Notes: generated by a model from the sequence alone, not told the origin. Shown: positions 1 through 5,411, counted from the stretch's first letter. The stretch is 5,647 bases of DNA from an uncultured Lachnospiraceae bacterium (GCA_947564305.1 CANOBT010000279.1:1-5647); one strand, 5' to 3'. Numbers and translations are program-made.

Positions 1-2
1 GC

Positions 3-584
3 TTTGCCGTTTCTTTTGGATTGGAATTGGCAATTTTAGCCCTGCAGGGCAATCCCGCACATTTGGAAATCTATATCAGCAGTTTCTCTTTAACTGGCTC
101 GCAGATGAAAAATACAGACTTCGTTTTCTTTCTATTATGCGTACTGTTCAATATCGTCAATGTATGGATGGAGGAAGGTGTTTTTCGCGGTCTGTTTCTT
201 AAAATGCTCTCTAAAACAAAGCCATTTATGCAGGCGAATTTTATTGCAGCATTTTTATTTGGTATCTGGCACATTGTAATGCCGATCAGAAGCTATGTGA
301 ATGGCGAAATGTCATTTGCGGCAATGGTCCTGATGGGTATCGGTTATATTATCCTTGCCGGAATTATGGGAATCAAATGGGGGCTTCTTTACCGCATTAC
401 GGGAAATCTATGGGCAGGGCTTGGCGACCATTTATTCAATAATACCGTTGCTACAAATATGCTGCATGTCGTTTCGCAAAATGGCGCGGACGAATTACAA
501 ATTGTCCGTATTTTGGCTGCCCAGATTATTTCTTTCGTTTTTGTGTTGATGATTCATGCTTATCGAACTACTAATGTTCGATAA
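3..584 (+). CDS. CPBP-family intramembrane metalloprotease, 5'-truncated by window edge
   Basis: Membrane protein of the CPBP (CAAX protease / bacteriocin-processing, Abi) family. Members are glutamate-type intramembrane proteases, some linked to prenyl-protein processing or bacteriocin self-immunity; the substrate here cannot be told. All three family motifs are visible: EExxxR as EEGVFRG (about bases 171-191), FxxxH as FGIWH (about 258-272) and HxxxN as HLFNN (about 429-443). Hydrophobic segments surround them, with a final helix near the C-terminus. The frame is open to the window edge (FAVSFG precedes the TTG at base 21), so the gene almost certainly begins outside the window; TTG at 21 has no ribosome site and would leave too short a protein. 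The stop codon lies inside a perfect inverted repeat. No neighbour reveals a bacteriocin partner. Family call is firm, function is open. Confidence 0.9.
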   Translation, partial: FAVSFGLELAILALQGNPAHLEIYISSFSLTGSQMKNTDFVFFLLCVLFNIVNVWMEEGVFRGLFLKMLSKTKPFMQANFIAAFLFGIWHIVMPIRSYVNGEMSFAAMVLMGIGYIILAGIMGIKWGLLYRITGNLWAGLGDHLFNNTVATNMLHVVSQNGADELQIVRILAAQIISFVFVLMIHAYRTTNVR

Positions 585-585
585 G
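559..585. repeat. Perfect 10-bp inverted repeat over the CPBP stop codon
   Basis: CTTATCGAAC at 559-568 and its exact reverse complement GTTCGATAAG at 576-585 flank a 7-nt loop. The right arm contains the TAA stop of the protease gene. The RNA would form a stable hairpin, but the bases after it (ATATTATTAC) are not a T-run, so a canonical intrinsic terminator is not supported. It could be an RNA 3'-end stabiliser, a weak terminator, or a DNA site for a dimeric protein. Seen directly; function is inference. Confidence 0.6.
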
Positions 586-674
586 ATATTATTACAAGAA
601 CAGAAAAGGAAATAGATAGAAGCAGCCTGTTTATTTACATAAATGCAGATTGAATGATAAGGAGGCAATAGAAT

Positions 675-1430
675 ATGGAACTTGTAAAATTGACACACGA
701 AAATATGGAAAAGGAGCACATCTGCTGTGCGATTTCCAATAACAAAGATATTCAGGTCATGTCCAAAAAGAACTGGCTGAAAGACAGGCTGGACGAAGGG
801 CTTGTATTCTTGAAAGGCAATGTCCGGGGGAAATGCTTCATTGAGTATATCCCTGCGGAATACGCATGGGCGCCCATCGAGGCGGAGGGCTACATGTACA
901 TTGACTGCCTGTGGGTATCCGGGCAGTTCAAGGGGCATGGATACTCGAACCTCCTGCTGGATGCATGTATCAAGGACAGTAAAGAGAAAGGGAAAAAGGG
1001 TCTTGTGATCCTGTCCTCCAAAAAGAAAATGGGGTTCCTCTCTGACCCAAAGTATATGGGGTATAAAGGCTTTCGGACAGCGGATACAGCGGAGCCTTAT
1101 TTTGATCTGATGTATCTGCCCTTTGAGGAGGGCGCTTCCCTTCCCCGTTTCCGGGACAGCGTGGGCAGGCAGAAAGATATGCCGGAAGGATTTGTATTGT
1201 ATTACACAAACCAATGCCCCTTTACGGCGAAGTATGTACCGATACTGGTGGAGATGGCAAAGGCCAGGAACGCGGTATTTCAAACGGTCCATATCCAGAC
1301 CAGAGAGGATGCGCAAAGGTGTCCGTCGCCCTTTACAACCTTTTCCCTTTTCTATGACGGGCAGTTTGTGACACATGAAATCCTGTCGGAGAAAAAATTT
1401 GATAAAATCTTAGCAGATAAAGGAGTGTGA
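675..1430 (+). CDS. YoaP-like GNAT N-acetyltransferase with thioredoxin-like C-terminal domain
   Basis: A 251-residue protein with two parts. Residues ~1-150 are a GNAT fold: LWVSGQFKGHGYSNLLL (~79-95) holds the acetyl-CoA pyrophosphate loop Q/RxxGxG as Q84-FK-G87-H-G89, followed by a helix and a strand (GLVILSS). Residues ~170-251 resemble the YoaP C-terminal domain, starting with a strand and turn FVLYYTNQCPFTAKYV where CPFT sits at the thioredoxin active-site place but with only one cysteine (C181). Length and order match Bacillus YoaP-type proteins (about 250 residues). The acceptor substrate is not known to me for this family. The start is set by AAGGAGG at 659-665, 9 bases before ATG. 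The 90-bp gap after the protease gene and this strong ribosome site suggest the start of a new transcription unit, though I see no clear promoter. The next acetyltransferase follows after 3 bases, so the two are probably co-translated. Confidence 0.85.
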   Translation: MELVKLTHENMEKEHICCAISNNKDIQVMSKKNWLKDRLDEGLVFLKGNVRGKCFIEYIPAEYAWAPIEAEGYMYIDCLWVSGQFKGHGYSNLLLDACIKDSKEKGKKGLVILSSKKKMGFLSDPKYMGYKGFRTADTAEPYFDLMYLPFEEGASLPRFRDSVGRQKDMPEGFVLYYTNQCPFTAKYVPILVEMAKARNAVFQTVHIQTREDAQRCPSPFTTFSLFYDGQFVTHEILSEKKFDKILADKGV

Positions 1431-1433
1431 AAA

Positions 1434-1952
1434 ATGATTCAATTAGTCAGGCCAACAGAAGAACAGAAAGAACAGGCAGTCGAATTCAGACAGGAATTTT
1501 TTGATCATGGGGAATTCGTCATTAACGGTAGTGAATTATTTGATAAAACGGAGGATTATATAGAATGGTGCAGATCCATAGACGCAAACACGAAAGAGGA
1601 GACGGTGAATCCCAATTGGGTCATAACAGACACATTCTTTGCCGTTGATGATCAGGATAGAATTGTGGGAATCATTGATTTAAGGCATACGCTGAACGAT
1701 TTTCTGAAGGATCTCGGCCATTGCGGTTATAGCGTCCGCCCGTCAGAGAGAAGAAAAGGCTTTGCTATGGAAATGCTGTGGCAATTATTAGAGGTTGCCA
1801 AAAAGGCGGGGATGAACGAACTGTATCTTTCTGTAGAAAAGAAGAATGAACCTTCGGTAAAAACAATCACCCGGAATGGCGGAGTCTATGAGCGAAGCTT
1901 TGAAATTGATGGAGAACAGGCGGATATTTATAGAATCGCTCTGTCGGAATAG
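1434..1952 (+). CDS. GNAT-family N-acetyltransferase
   Basis: A 172-residue single-domain acetyltransferase, usual length for the family. Strand four and the acetyl-CoA loop read GYSVRPSERRKGFAMEML (~98-115), with R106-RK-G109-F-A111 fitting Q/RxxGxG/A. The later NEPSVKTITRNGG (~138-150) is the typical Asn-containing segment following strand five. The N-terminal part (EFRQEFFDHGEFVINGS) resembles cytosolic small-molecule or peptide GNATs of Firmicutes, but the substrate cannot be told. ATG at 1434 is preceded by AGGAG at 1421-1425, which lies inside the end of the upstream gene, so translational coupling with the YoaP-like protein is likely. Its composition looks more AT-rich than the gene before it. 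The stop is the first base of a hairpin. A resistance role is possible for tandem GNATs but nothing here proves it. Confidence 0.85.
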   Translation: MIQLVRPTEEQKEQAVEFRQEFFDHGEFVINGSELFDKTEDYIEWCRSIDANTKEETVNPNWVITDTFFAVDDQDRIVGIIDLRHTLNDFLKDLGHCGYSVRPSERRKGFAMEMLWQLLEVAKKAGMNELYLSVEKKNEPSVKTITRNGGVYERSFEIDGEQADIYRIALSE

Positions 1953-1976
1953 CCATACTGGTACAATGGGTATGGC
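1952..1976 (+). other. Hairpin 1 in the spacer before the ABC operon
   Basis: GCCATAC at 1952-1958 pairs perfectly with GTATGGC at 1970-1976 across an 11-nt loop; one further inner T-G pair is possible. It begins on the last base of the acetyltransferase stop codon. No T-run follows, so it is not a standard intrinsic terminator. The loop carries TACAAT (1962-1967), a good -10 match, but I find no -35 at 16-18 bases upstream. Confidence 0.45.
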
Positions 1977-1987
1977 AGAGTCGGGAA

Positions 1988-2003
1988 CTGCTTTGGTAAG
2001 CAG
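1988..2003 (+). other. Hairpin 2 just upstream of the small-ORF ribosome site
   Basis: CTGCTT (1988-1993) and AAGCAG (1998-2003) form a perfect 6-bp stem with the 4-nt loop TGGT. It ends 10 bases before the AAGGAGG ribosome site at 2014-2020. It may affect RNA stability or translation of the transporter operon; this is inference from structure only. Confidence 0.4.
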
Positions 2004-2027
2004 AGAAAAGATCAAGGAGGTAAGAGC

Positions 2028-2204
2028 ATGCGTCATATTTATATTCGAGGAATCATTGGACTAATCTGGCTGGTTGCAGCCATTGTATGCGGGATATCGG
2101 GGAACTTCCCGATGATGGGGCTTTACATAGTTTTAGCAGGCGCCTTCCTGTATTCCGCATATACCATATGGAAAAAAGAAAAGGACGGCAAAGGGGGAAA
2201 GTAA
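2028..2204 (+). CDS. 58-residue two-helix membrane protein of the ABC operon
   Basis: A small gene with a perfect AAGGAGG site at 2014-2020, 7 bases before ATG. The product starts MRHIYIRGIIGLIWLVAAI and has two hydrophobic segments, ~8-24 and ~29-47, with a short NFP turn, then a charged tail ending KKEKDGKGGK. By the positive-inside rule both ends lie in the cytoplasm. The stop TAA and the ATPase ATG are one base apart (TAAGATG), so it is translationally coupled to the transporter and was probably kept as part of it. I do not recognise a named family. It might be an accessory subunit of the transporter, a stabiliser or a regulator; a bacteriocin precursor is less likely, as there is no leader or double-glycine site. 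Confidence 0.8.
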   Translation: MRHIYIRGIIGLIWLVAAIVCGISGNFPMMGLYIVLAGAFLYSAYTIWKKEKDGKGGK

Positions 2205-2205
2205 G

Positions 2206-2913
2206 ATGGGAGAAGCGCTCCTGACTGTGAAAAGCTTAAGTGCATGGTACAGTAACGAGAAAATGATACTTTCGGATTTTTCTTTTGCGCTGGCCGGGCA
2301 TGAAGTGGCAGGATTGATCGGGCTGAACGGGGCCGGAAAAACCACATTTCTGAAGGTACTTTCCGGACTGCTCCCTACCTTCCGTTCAGAGGGTATCTGC
2401 TTTTGCGGTTCCTCTGTGGACTTCCGGGATCGGGATTTTAAGCTCTGCCGCTATACGGTGTTTGCCGAGGACAATTCTTTCTCGTATTTTACTTTCCGGG
2501 AATACCTGGCCTATGTATGCGCCGCCTATGGGAAAGAGGTGCCGGATGTGTCGGAGCTGGTACAGGGCTTCCATTTTGAAGGGTATACAGATACCCTGTT
2601 AAGGGAGCTGTCAACCGGAAACCGAAAAAAGGCATTCCTGATCACGGCTTTTGCCCTGAAACCCAGACTGCTTCTTCTGGATGAGCCGGTCAACGGGCTG
2701 GACTTCCAGAGCACGGAATACCTGTACCGGCAGATTTCGGAGTATAAGGAGCATGGAACCGTACTGTTTTCCTCCCACATCCTGGAGAGCATCACGCTGA
2801 CTTCTGACCGGGTATTTGTCCTGGAGGACGGCAGGATCCGGCAGACATTTGAACGCGGGCAGATCAATGCCGAAGATATCCGGGAGGCTCTGCATGATGA
2901 AAATGACAGGTAA
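2206..2913 (+). CDS. ABC transporter ATP-binding protein
   Basis: A 235-residue nucleotide-binding subunit that hydrolyses ATP to drive a partner permease at the cytoplasmic membrane face. Motifs in order: Walker A GLNGAGKTT (39-47), signature LSTGN (135-139, usual form LSGGQ), Walker B RLLLLDEP (154-161) with catalytic E160, D-loop NGLD (163-166) and switch histidine H191 in SSH. The Q-loop position reads FAEDNSFSYFTFREYL, with glutamate E88 where glutamine is usual. Length and layout suit an export-type or drug/peptide-efflux ATPase; the substrate is unknown. The purine-rich AAAGGGGG ends 8 bases before ATG. It follows the small membrane gene by one base and overlaps the permease by 20 bases, a strict three-gene operon. 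Because the permease is truncated, this ATPase may lack a working partner. Confidence 0.95.
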   Translation: MGEALLTVKSLSAWYSNEKMILSDFSFALAGHEVAGLIGLNGAGKTTFLKVLSGLLPTFRSEGICFCGSSVDFRDRDFKLCRYTVFAEDNSFSYFTFREYLAYVCAAYGKEVPDVSELVQGFHFEGYTDTLLRELSTGNRKKAFLITAFALKPRLLLLDEPVNGLDFQSTEYLYRQISEYKEHGTVLFSSHILESITLTSDRVFVLEDGRIRQTFERGQINAEDIREALHDENDR

Positions 2914-3691
2914 AGCCTTTGCCAAAAAGCTGTTTGGGGCAAAATATGAGCGGCTGCCGCGGACTCTTTTCATGGATGTGATTGTATTCTGGGGACTGTA
3001 CATTGCCGGCTTTCAGGTGCAGATTGCATCGTTTGTCCGGGTTCTGATGATCAGCGCCCTTACTGCAGGCGTGATGTGGCAGGCCCTTTCTTCCAAAGAT
3101 AACGCAGTGGAGCTTACGGCTATGCTGATGCTGCCGCATCGACGCCGGGAGTTTGTTTTCTCCTATGTGGGGATGCTGGGCGCCTATACGGTTCTTACAA
3201 AGACAGGGCTGCTTTTCGCGGTCCTGCTGGCCGTTTCTGCCTGGAAGCCGGTAGAACTCGTGGGAATGATCCTCTGCATGATCCATGCAGTCCTTATGTC
3301 TGCCGCGGTTTATTCGGTGAGAAAATACTGGTATGTGGGTGGACTCTGGGCTGCTGTCATTGTAGTTGCCATTCTGCTTTTGGGAAGCAGGACATGGTTT
3401 TACCTGTTGATGCTTGTGAATGGTCTGTTTGCTGTTTTGATTTTATGGAGAGCAGATGGATACGTTTTTTATCAGAAGGAGAGTAAGAAAAGCCATGCGG
3501 TCCGGCAGAGGAAGCGGGCTTCCCTGTGGCGGTATTTTTTCCGGTATCTGAGCTGCCATAAGAATTATCTGCTCAATACCGCTGTGATGTGGTGCGTAGC
3601 ACTTGTACTGCCCTGTTTCTTAAGGAAAATGGCCGGTCTGTCCGTGATTCCGGTGGGTTTTGCGATTTGTTGTGGTCAAGCATTTTTGTAA
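2894..3691 (+). CDS. ABC transporter permease, 3'-truncated by the IS element
   Basis: Polytopic membrane subunit, partner of the preceding ATPase. I chose ATG 2894 because GGGAGG (2882-2887) lies 6 bases before it inside the ATPase gene; ATGs at 2897 and 2903 are in the same frame. The frame is open further up to 2816, but that stretch is hydrophilic and buried in the ATPase. The 265 residues hold about eight hydrophobic segments: ~24-44, 47-65, 88-117, 120-142, 147-164, 167-185, 228-243 and 249-265, with a basic cytoplasmic loop ~193-220. Residues 1-258 are native. The last seven (CCGQAFL) and the TAA are read from the IS tip that starts at 3668. The missing C-terminus is not found on the other side of the IS, so the gene is probably dead or altered. 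No permease subfamily is recognised with certainty. Confidence 0.8.
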   Translation: MMKMTGKAFAKKLFGAKYERLPRTLFMDVIVFWGLYIAGFQVQIASFVRVLMISALTAGVMWQALSSKDNAVELTAMLMLPHRRREFVFSYVGMLGAYTVLTKTGLLFAVLLAVSAWKPVELVGMILCMIHAVLMSAAVYSVRKYWYVGGLWAAVIVVAILLLGSRTWFYLLMLVNGLFAVLILWRADGYVFYQKESKKSHAVRQRKRASLWRYFFRYLSCHKNYLLNTAVMWCVALVLPCFLRKMAGLSVIPVGFAICCGQAFL

Positions 3692-3710
3692 CACTTGTGG
3701 CTAAAAAATA
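3668..3710 (-). repeat. IS right-end inverted repeat (IRR)
   Basis: Inward from 3668 it reads TGTTGTGG, then TGTAACA at 3687-3693, GTGGCTAA at 3697-3704 and an A-rich run. Compared with the other end, about 24 of the first 37 bases match, with a weak outer part (9 of 19) and a strong inner part (15 of 18). It supplies the stop codon of the truncated permease (TAA 3689-3691). Its minus strand holds TTGACC. Confidence 0.8.
3674..3679 (-). promoter_or_regulatory. TTGACC -35 element in the IS right tip
   Basis: Minus strand TTGACC (5 of 6 to TTGACA), pointing out of the element, 6 bases from its end. In place it has no -10: the bases at 17 spacing (3656-3651) read CCACCG. It makes sense as half of a promoter formed when the two ends are joined in a transposon circle. 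Confidence 0.6.
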
Positions 3711-3722
3711 CCAGCTTCCTTT

Positions 3723-4637
3723 TCATGATGCTATCCGTGCCTCATAAGGTGTACGGTATCCGTTAAAACTATGGGGACGGACATGGTTATAGTTGACATA
3801 CGCAAATTCTTCCACCGCCTGGTAGAGAGCTTCCTCGGTCCGAAACTCATACAGATTGGTACATTCGTTTTTCAGAGTATTGAAATATCTTTCCATTGGT
3901 GCGTTGTCATATGGGTATCCTGCTTTACTCATGCTCTGTGTGACATGGACAGATTCGCAGAATTTTACAAACGTTTTTGATGTATACTGGCAACCCTGAT
4001 CACTATGAAGGATCAGCCCTCTTTTGACTGCTGGCTGTGAATCCAGCGCTTTCTGCAGCGTACGAATCGCAAGGTCACTGGTGATATGGCGGTCTGTGAT
4101 GCTGGCAACCACACTCCGGTCATGCAGGTCTGGGATGGTGCAGTTGTATCGTACTTCGTGATTCGCAAGAAAAAGATAGGTAAAGTCCGTACACCATTTT
4201 TGATTCACTTTATCCGCATGGAAGTCCTGCTTCAGCTTGTTTTCAAATACTTTGTGCGGTTTCCTGTGTTCATAACCCGGGTTTTTCGGGCGGACAATGG
4301 AACGCAGGCCAAGCTGGGTATTCATATATTTGTGTATGGTTGCGGGACTGTAATCATATCCTCTACGTGCCAGATAAACTGTCATACTCCGGTATCCATC
4401 AACTCCATTATGGCAGTGGTAGATGTCCTTGATTTGTTCCATGACTGTGGATTTTTGGGTATAGTAATCCGCCTTCCGGTGTTTCCGGTAGTTGTAATAG
4501 GCGTTTGGGCATATGGAAAGCCTGTAAAGCAGCCAGCGGATGCCAAATTCCTCATGGTGTTGGTCTATGAACCGATAAGTCTCTAATCGATTTCCTTTGC
4601 AAAGAATGCCGCCGCTTTTTTTAGAAAGAGATTCTCC
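3723..4637 (-). CDS. IS3-family transposase OrfB (DDE integrase), expressed by -1 frameshift
   Basis: The catalytic half of the transposase, which cuts and joins IS ends. The frame is open from about 4667, and coding sense is clear from about 4601 (CKGNRLETYRFIDQHHEEFG, IS3 OrfB N-terminus) through SICPNAYYNYRKHRK. The DDE triad is complete: D in WCTDFTYL (residue 86 counted from the internal ATG at 4442), D in HSDQGCQYTS (148) and E in NAPMERYF (184), spaced exactly D-35-E. The C-terminus YNHVRPHSFNGYRTPYEAR is typical. There is no good ATG at the true start; 4442 is internal and would drop the helical N-terminal region. The frame is -1 to orfA, so the protein is made as an OrfAB fusion of about 381 residues. 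No internal stop or missing catalytic residue is seen. Confidence 0.92.
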   Translation of the reverse strand, partial: GESLSKKSGGILCKGNRLETYRFIDQHHEEFGIRWLLYRLSICPNAYYNYRKHRKADYYTQKSTVMEQIKDIYHCHNGVDGYRSMTVYLARRGYDYSPATIHKYMNTQLGLRSIVRPKNPGYEHRKPHKVFENKLKQDFHADKVNQKWCTDFTYLFLANHEVRYNCTIPDLHDRSVVASITDRHITSDLAIRTLQKALDSQPAVKRGLILHSDQGCQYTSKTFVKFCESVHVTQSMSKAGYPYDNAPMERYFNTLKNECTNLYEFRTEEALYQAVEEFAYVNYNHVRPHSFNGYRTPYEARIAS

Positions 4638-4867
4638 TTTTTTGCTTCTTCCAGTTCTTTCCTGAGTTTAAGAATCTCTTTCATCGCATCGTATTCTTCT
4701 TTGGCTTGTGGGCTTGTCTGGCATTCTTCACGTAATTGTCTGCACCACGCAGAAATGCTGGCTTTCGATACGCCGTATTCGGCTGTGATGCTTTTGTAGG
4801 TTCGACCTTCTTCTTCGTGAAGACGAACAATCTTCTTTTTAAATTCGGGTGTGTAATTCTGTGGCAT
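4583..4867 (-). CDS. IS3-family transposase OrfA (helix-turn-helix DNA-binding subunit)
   Basis: A 94-residue DNA-binding protein that recognises the IS ends and, as in other IS3 elements, helps set the level of transposition. It opens with MPQNYTPEFKKKIVRLHEEE, then a helix-turn-helix (~24-46, SITAEYGVSKASISAWCRQL). After it comes a leucine-zipper-like coiled coil (~62-90, MKEILKLRKELEEAKKENLFLKK) for multimerisation. ATG at 4867 has AAAGAGGT (4882-4875) 7 bases upstream. Slippery A-runs lie within codons 75-77 and 82-84, where ribosomes can shift into orfB. Usual length for the family; intact. Confidence 0.92.
   Translation of the reverse strand: MPQNYTPEFKKKIVRLHEEEGRTYKSITAEYGVSKASISAWCRQLREECQTSPQAKEEYDAMKEILKLRKELEEAKKENLFLKKAAAFFAKEID
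4616..4622 (-). promoter_or_regulatory. Second slippery run A AAA AAA
   Basis: Minus strand seven-A run in orfA frame CTA AAA AAA GCG (codons 82-84). It also permits a -1 shift into orfB and gives a fusion of the same total length. GCGGC follows, which could pair downstream, but I see no strong pseudoknot or stem by eye. Confidence 0.5.
4637..4643 (-). promoter_or_regulatory. -1 frameshift slippery heptamer A AAA AAG
   Basis: Minus strand, orfA frame GCA AAA AAG GAG: a perfect X XXY YYZ heptamer at codons K76-K77. Slipping back one base enters orfB, which is open from about 4667, and gives OrfAB of 77+304 residues. A AAA AAG is the classic heptamer of IS3-type elements. Confidence 0.75.
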
Positions 4868-4895
4868 AATAAGTACCTCTTTCTTGATTATTTTC

Positions 4896-4925
4896 AGTAT
4901 ATCTTATTAGCCACTCCTGTTACAA
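4896..4925 (-). promoter_or_regulatory. Resident transposase promoter, TTGTAA-18-TATACT
   Basis: Minus strand -35 TTGTAA at 4925-4920 (4 of 6) and -10 TATACT at 4901-4896 (5 of 6), 18-bp spacing, about 30 bases before the orfA ATG. The -35 lies in the conserved inner repeat, so transposase bound there would compete with RNA polymerase. It likely gives low resident transcription. Confidence 0.55.
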
Positions 4926-4943
4926 CTTTATTATAGCACTTCA
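4901..4943 (-). repeat. IS left-end inverted repeat (IRL)
   Basis: On the minus strand from 4943 it reads TGAAGTGC, the -10 TATAAT, then TGTAACA (4924-4918) and GTGGCTAA (4914-4907). It lies upstream of orfA and carries two promoter elements. Its outer tip meets the first reductase codon. Confidence 0.8.
4930..4938 (-). promoter_or_regulatory. Extended -10 TGCTATAAT in the IS left tip
   Basis: Minus strand, a perfect TGnTATAAT element 5 bases inside the end, directed into orfA. In the present context the flank offers no -35 at 17 bp (4958-4953 reads ACGATA), so activity would depend on the extended -10 alone. It becomes a full promoter when joined to the right tip. Confidence 0.65.
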
Positions 4944-5411
4944 GTGGCTGCTTATCGTGCAATTGAAGAAGCGATTCAGGACGGGAAAGTACGTTCTGCC
5001 GGGGTGTCCTGTTACTATATCCGGGAAACGAACCGTTTTCTGCCGAAAGTTAGGATAAAGCCTGCACTGGTTCAAAACGAAATTCATCCATATTATCAAG
5101 ATAGCAGAGTGATTAGGCATATACAAAGCCTTGAGTTGGCTGTTCAGAGCTGGTATCCGCTTGGCGGGCGTGGATATACAGAAGCCTTGCTGGAAAATAA
5201 AACTCTTTGCCAGATTGCAGCAGTACATGGAAAATCACCAGCACAGGTAATTCTTCGATGGGATTTGCAAAGAGGCGTGGTCGTAATTCCTGGTTCCAGT
5301 AACGAAAAGCATATTTGCGAAAATATATCCATTTTCGATTTTACACTTACAAATGAGGAAATGGAGAGGATAGCAACATTGAATAAAGATGAAAAACATG
5401 ATTGGTATTGA
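4944..5411 (+). pseudogene. Aldo/keto reductase, C-terminal remnant
   Basis: The C-terminal 155 residues of an NADPH-dependent aldo/keto reductase (normally about 270-290). Recognisable parts: AYRAIEEAIQDGKVRSAGVS (3-22), VQNEIHPYYQ (43-52), the SWYPLGGRG strand-loop (69-77) and the cofactor segment VILRWDLQRGVVVIPGSS (102-119), ending NKDEKHDWY. The N-terminal barrel half with the catalytic Asp-Tyr-Lys-His set is missing, so no activity is expected. GVSC replaces the usual GVSN at the nicotinamide site; I believe this is a subfamily trait and not damage. The frame starts exactly at the IS end with GTG, but no ribosome site precedes it, so translation is doubtful. The lipoprotein gene follows after 37 bases, suggesting a former operon. 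Confidence 0.85.

Larger units (their letters stand above)
3668..4943 (-). mobile_element. IS3-family (IS150-like) insertion sequence, 1276 bp, complete
   Basis: A full element on the minus strand: left end at 4943, then orfA, orfB, right end at 3668. Ends were set from three facts. Read inward, both tips start with TG and share TGNNGTG. About 19 bp in, both carry TGTAACA, three mismatches, then GTGGCTAA. Finally, the outer limits coincide with the points where the permease and reductase reading frames break. The length fits the family (about 1.2-1.5 kb). The reading frames are intact, so it may still be active. Flanking triplets are ATT (3665-3667) and GTG (4944-4946), so there is no target duplication. 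Shorter limits at the inner repeats (3687-4924) were considered; the tip promoter geometry favours the longer ones. I cannot name the exact IS. Confidence 0.88.

Noticed and set aside
21..584. TTG at 21 as the real start of the protease gene
   Set aside because: No ribosome site precedes it and the frame is open with hydrophobic codons to the window edge; the family is longer than this.
495..1376. Long minus-strand frame of 293 codons opposite the protease end and the first acetyltransferase
   Set aside because: It is antisense to well-supported genes, shows no domain, and is rich in Cys, His and Arg as typical for a shadow frame.
2816..2893. Upstream ATG at 2816 for the permease
   Set aside because: The extra 26 residues are hydrophilic shadow of the ATPase frame; ATG 2894 has GGGAGG at proper distance.
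3..3691. A single new defence or bacteriocin-immunity island made of protease, GNATs and ABC transporter
   Set aside because: No peptide precursor, modification enzyme or nuclease is present, composition differs between the parts, and spacers break the set into separate units.
3723..4442. ATG at 4442 as the OrfB start
   Set aside because: It would cut off the conserved N-terminal region (ETYRFIDQHH to NYRKHRK) that is in the same open frame and expected in IS3 OrfB.
4086..4586. Plus-strand frame of 166 codons inside the IS
   Set aside because: Antisense shadow of orfB, which has a full DDE set; no ribosome site.
3687..4924. IS limits at the strong inner repeats (TGTAACA)
   Set aside because: TG tips with partial similarity lie 19 bp further out on both sides, they coincide with the gene breaks, and the joined-tip promoter spacing only works with the outer limits.
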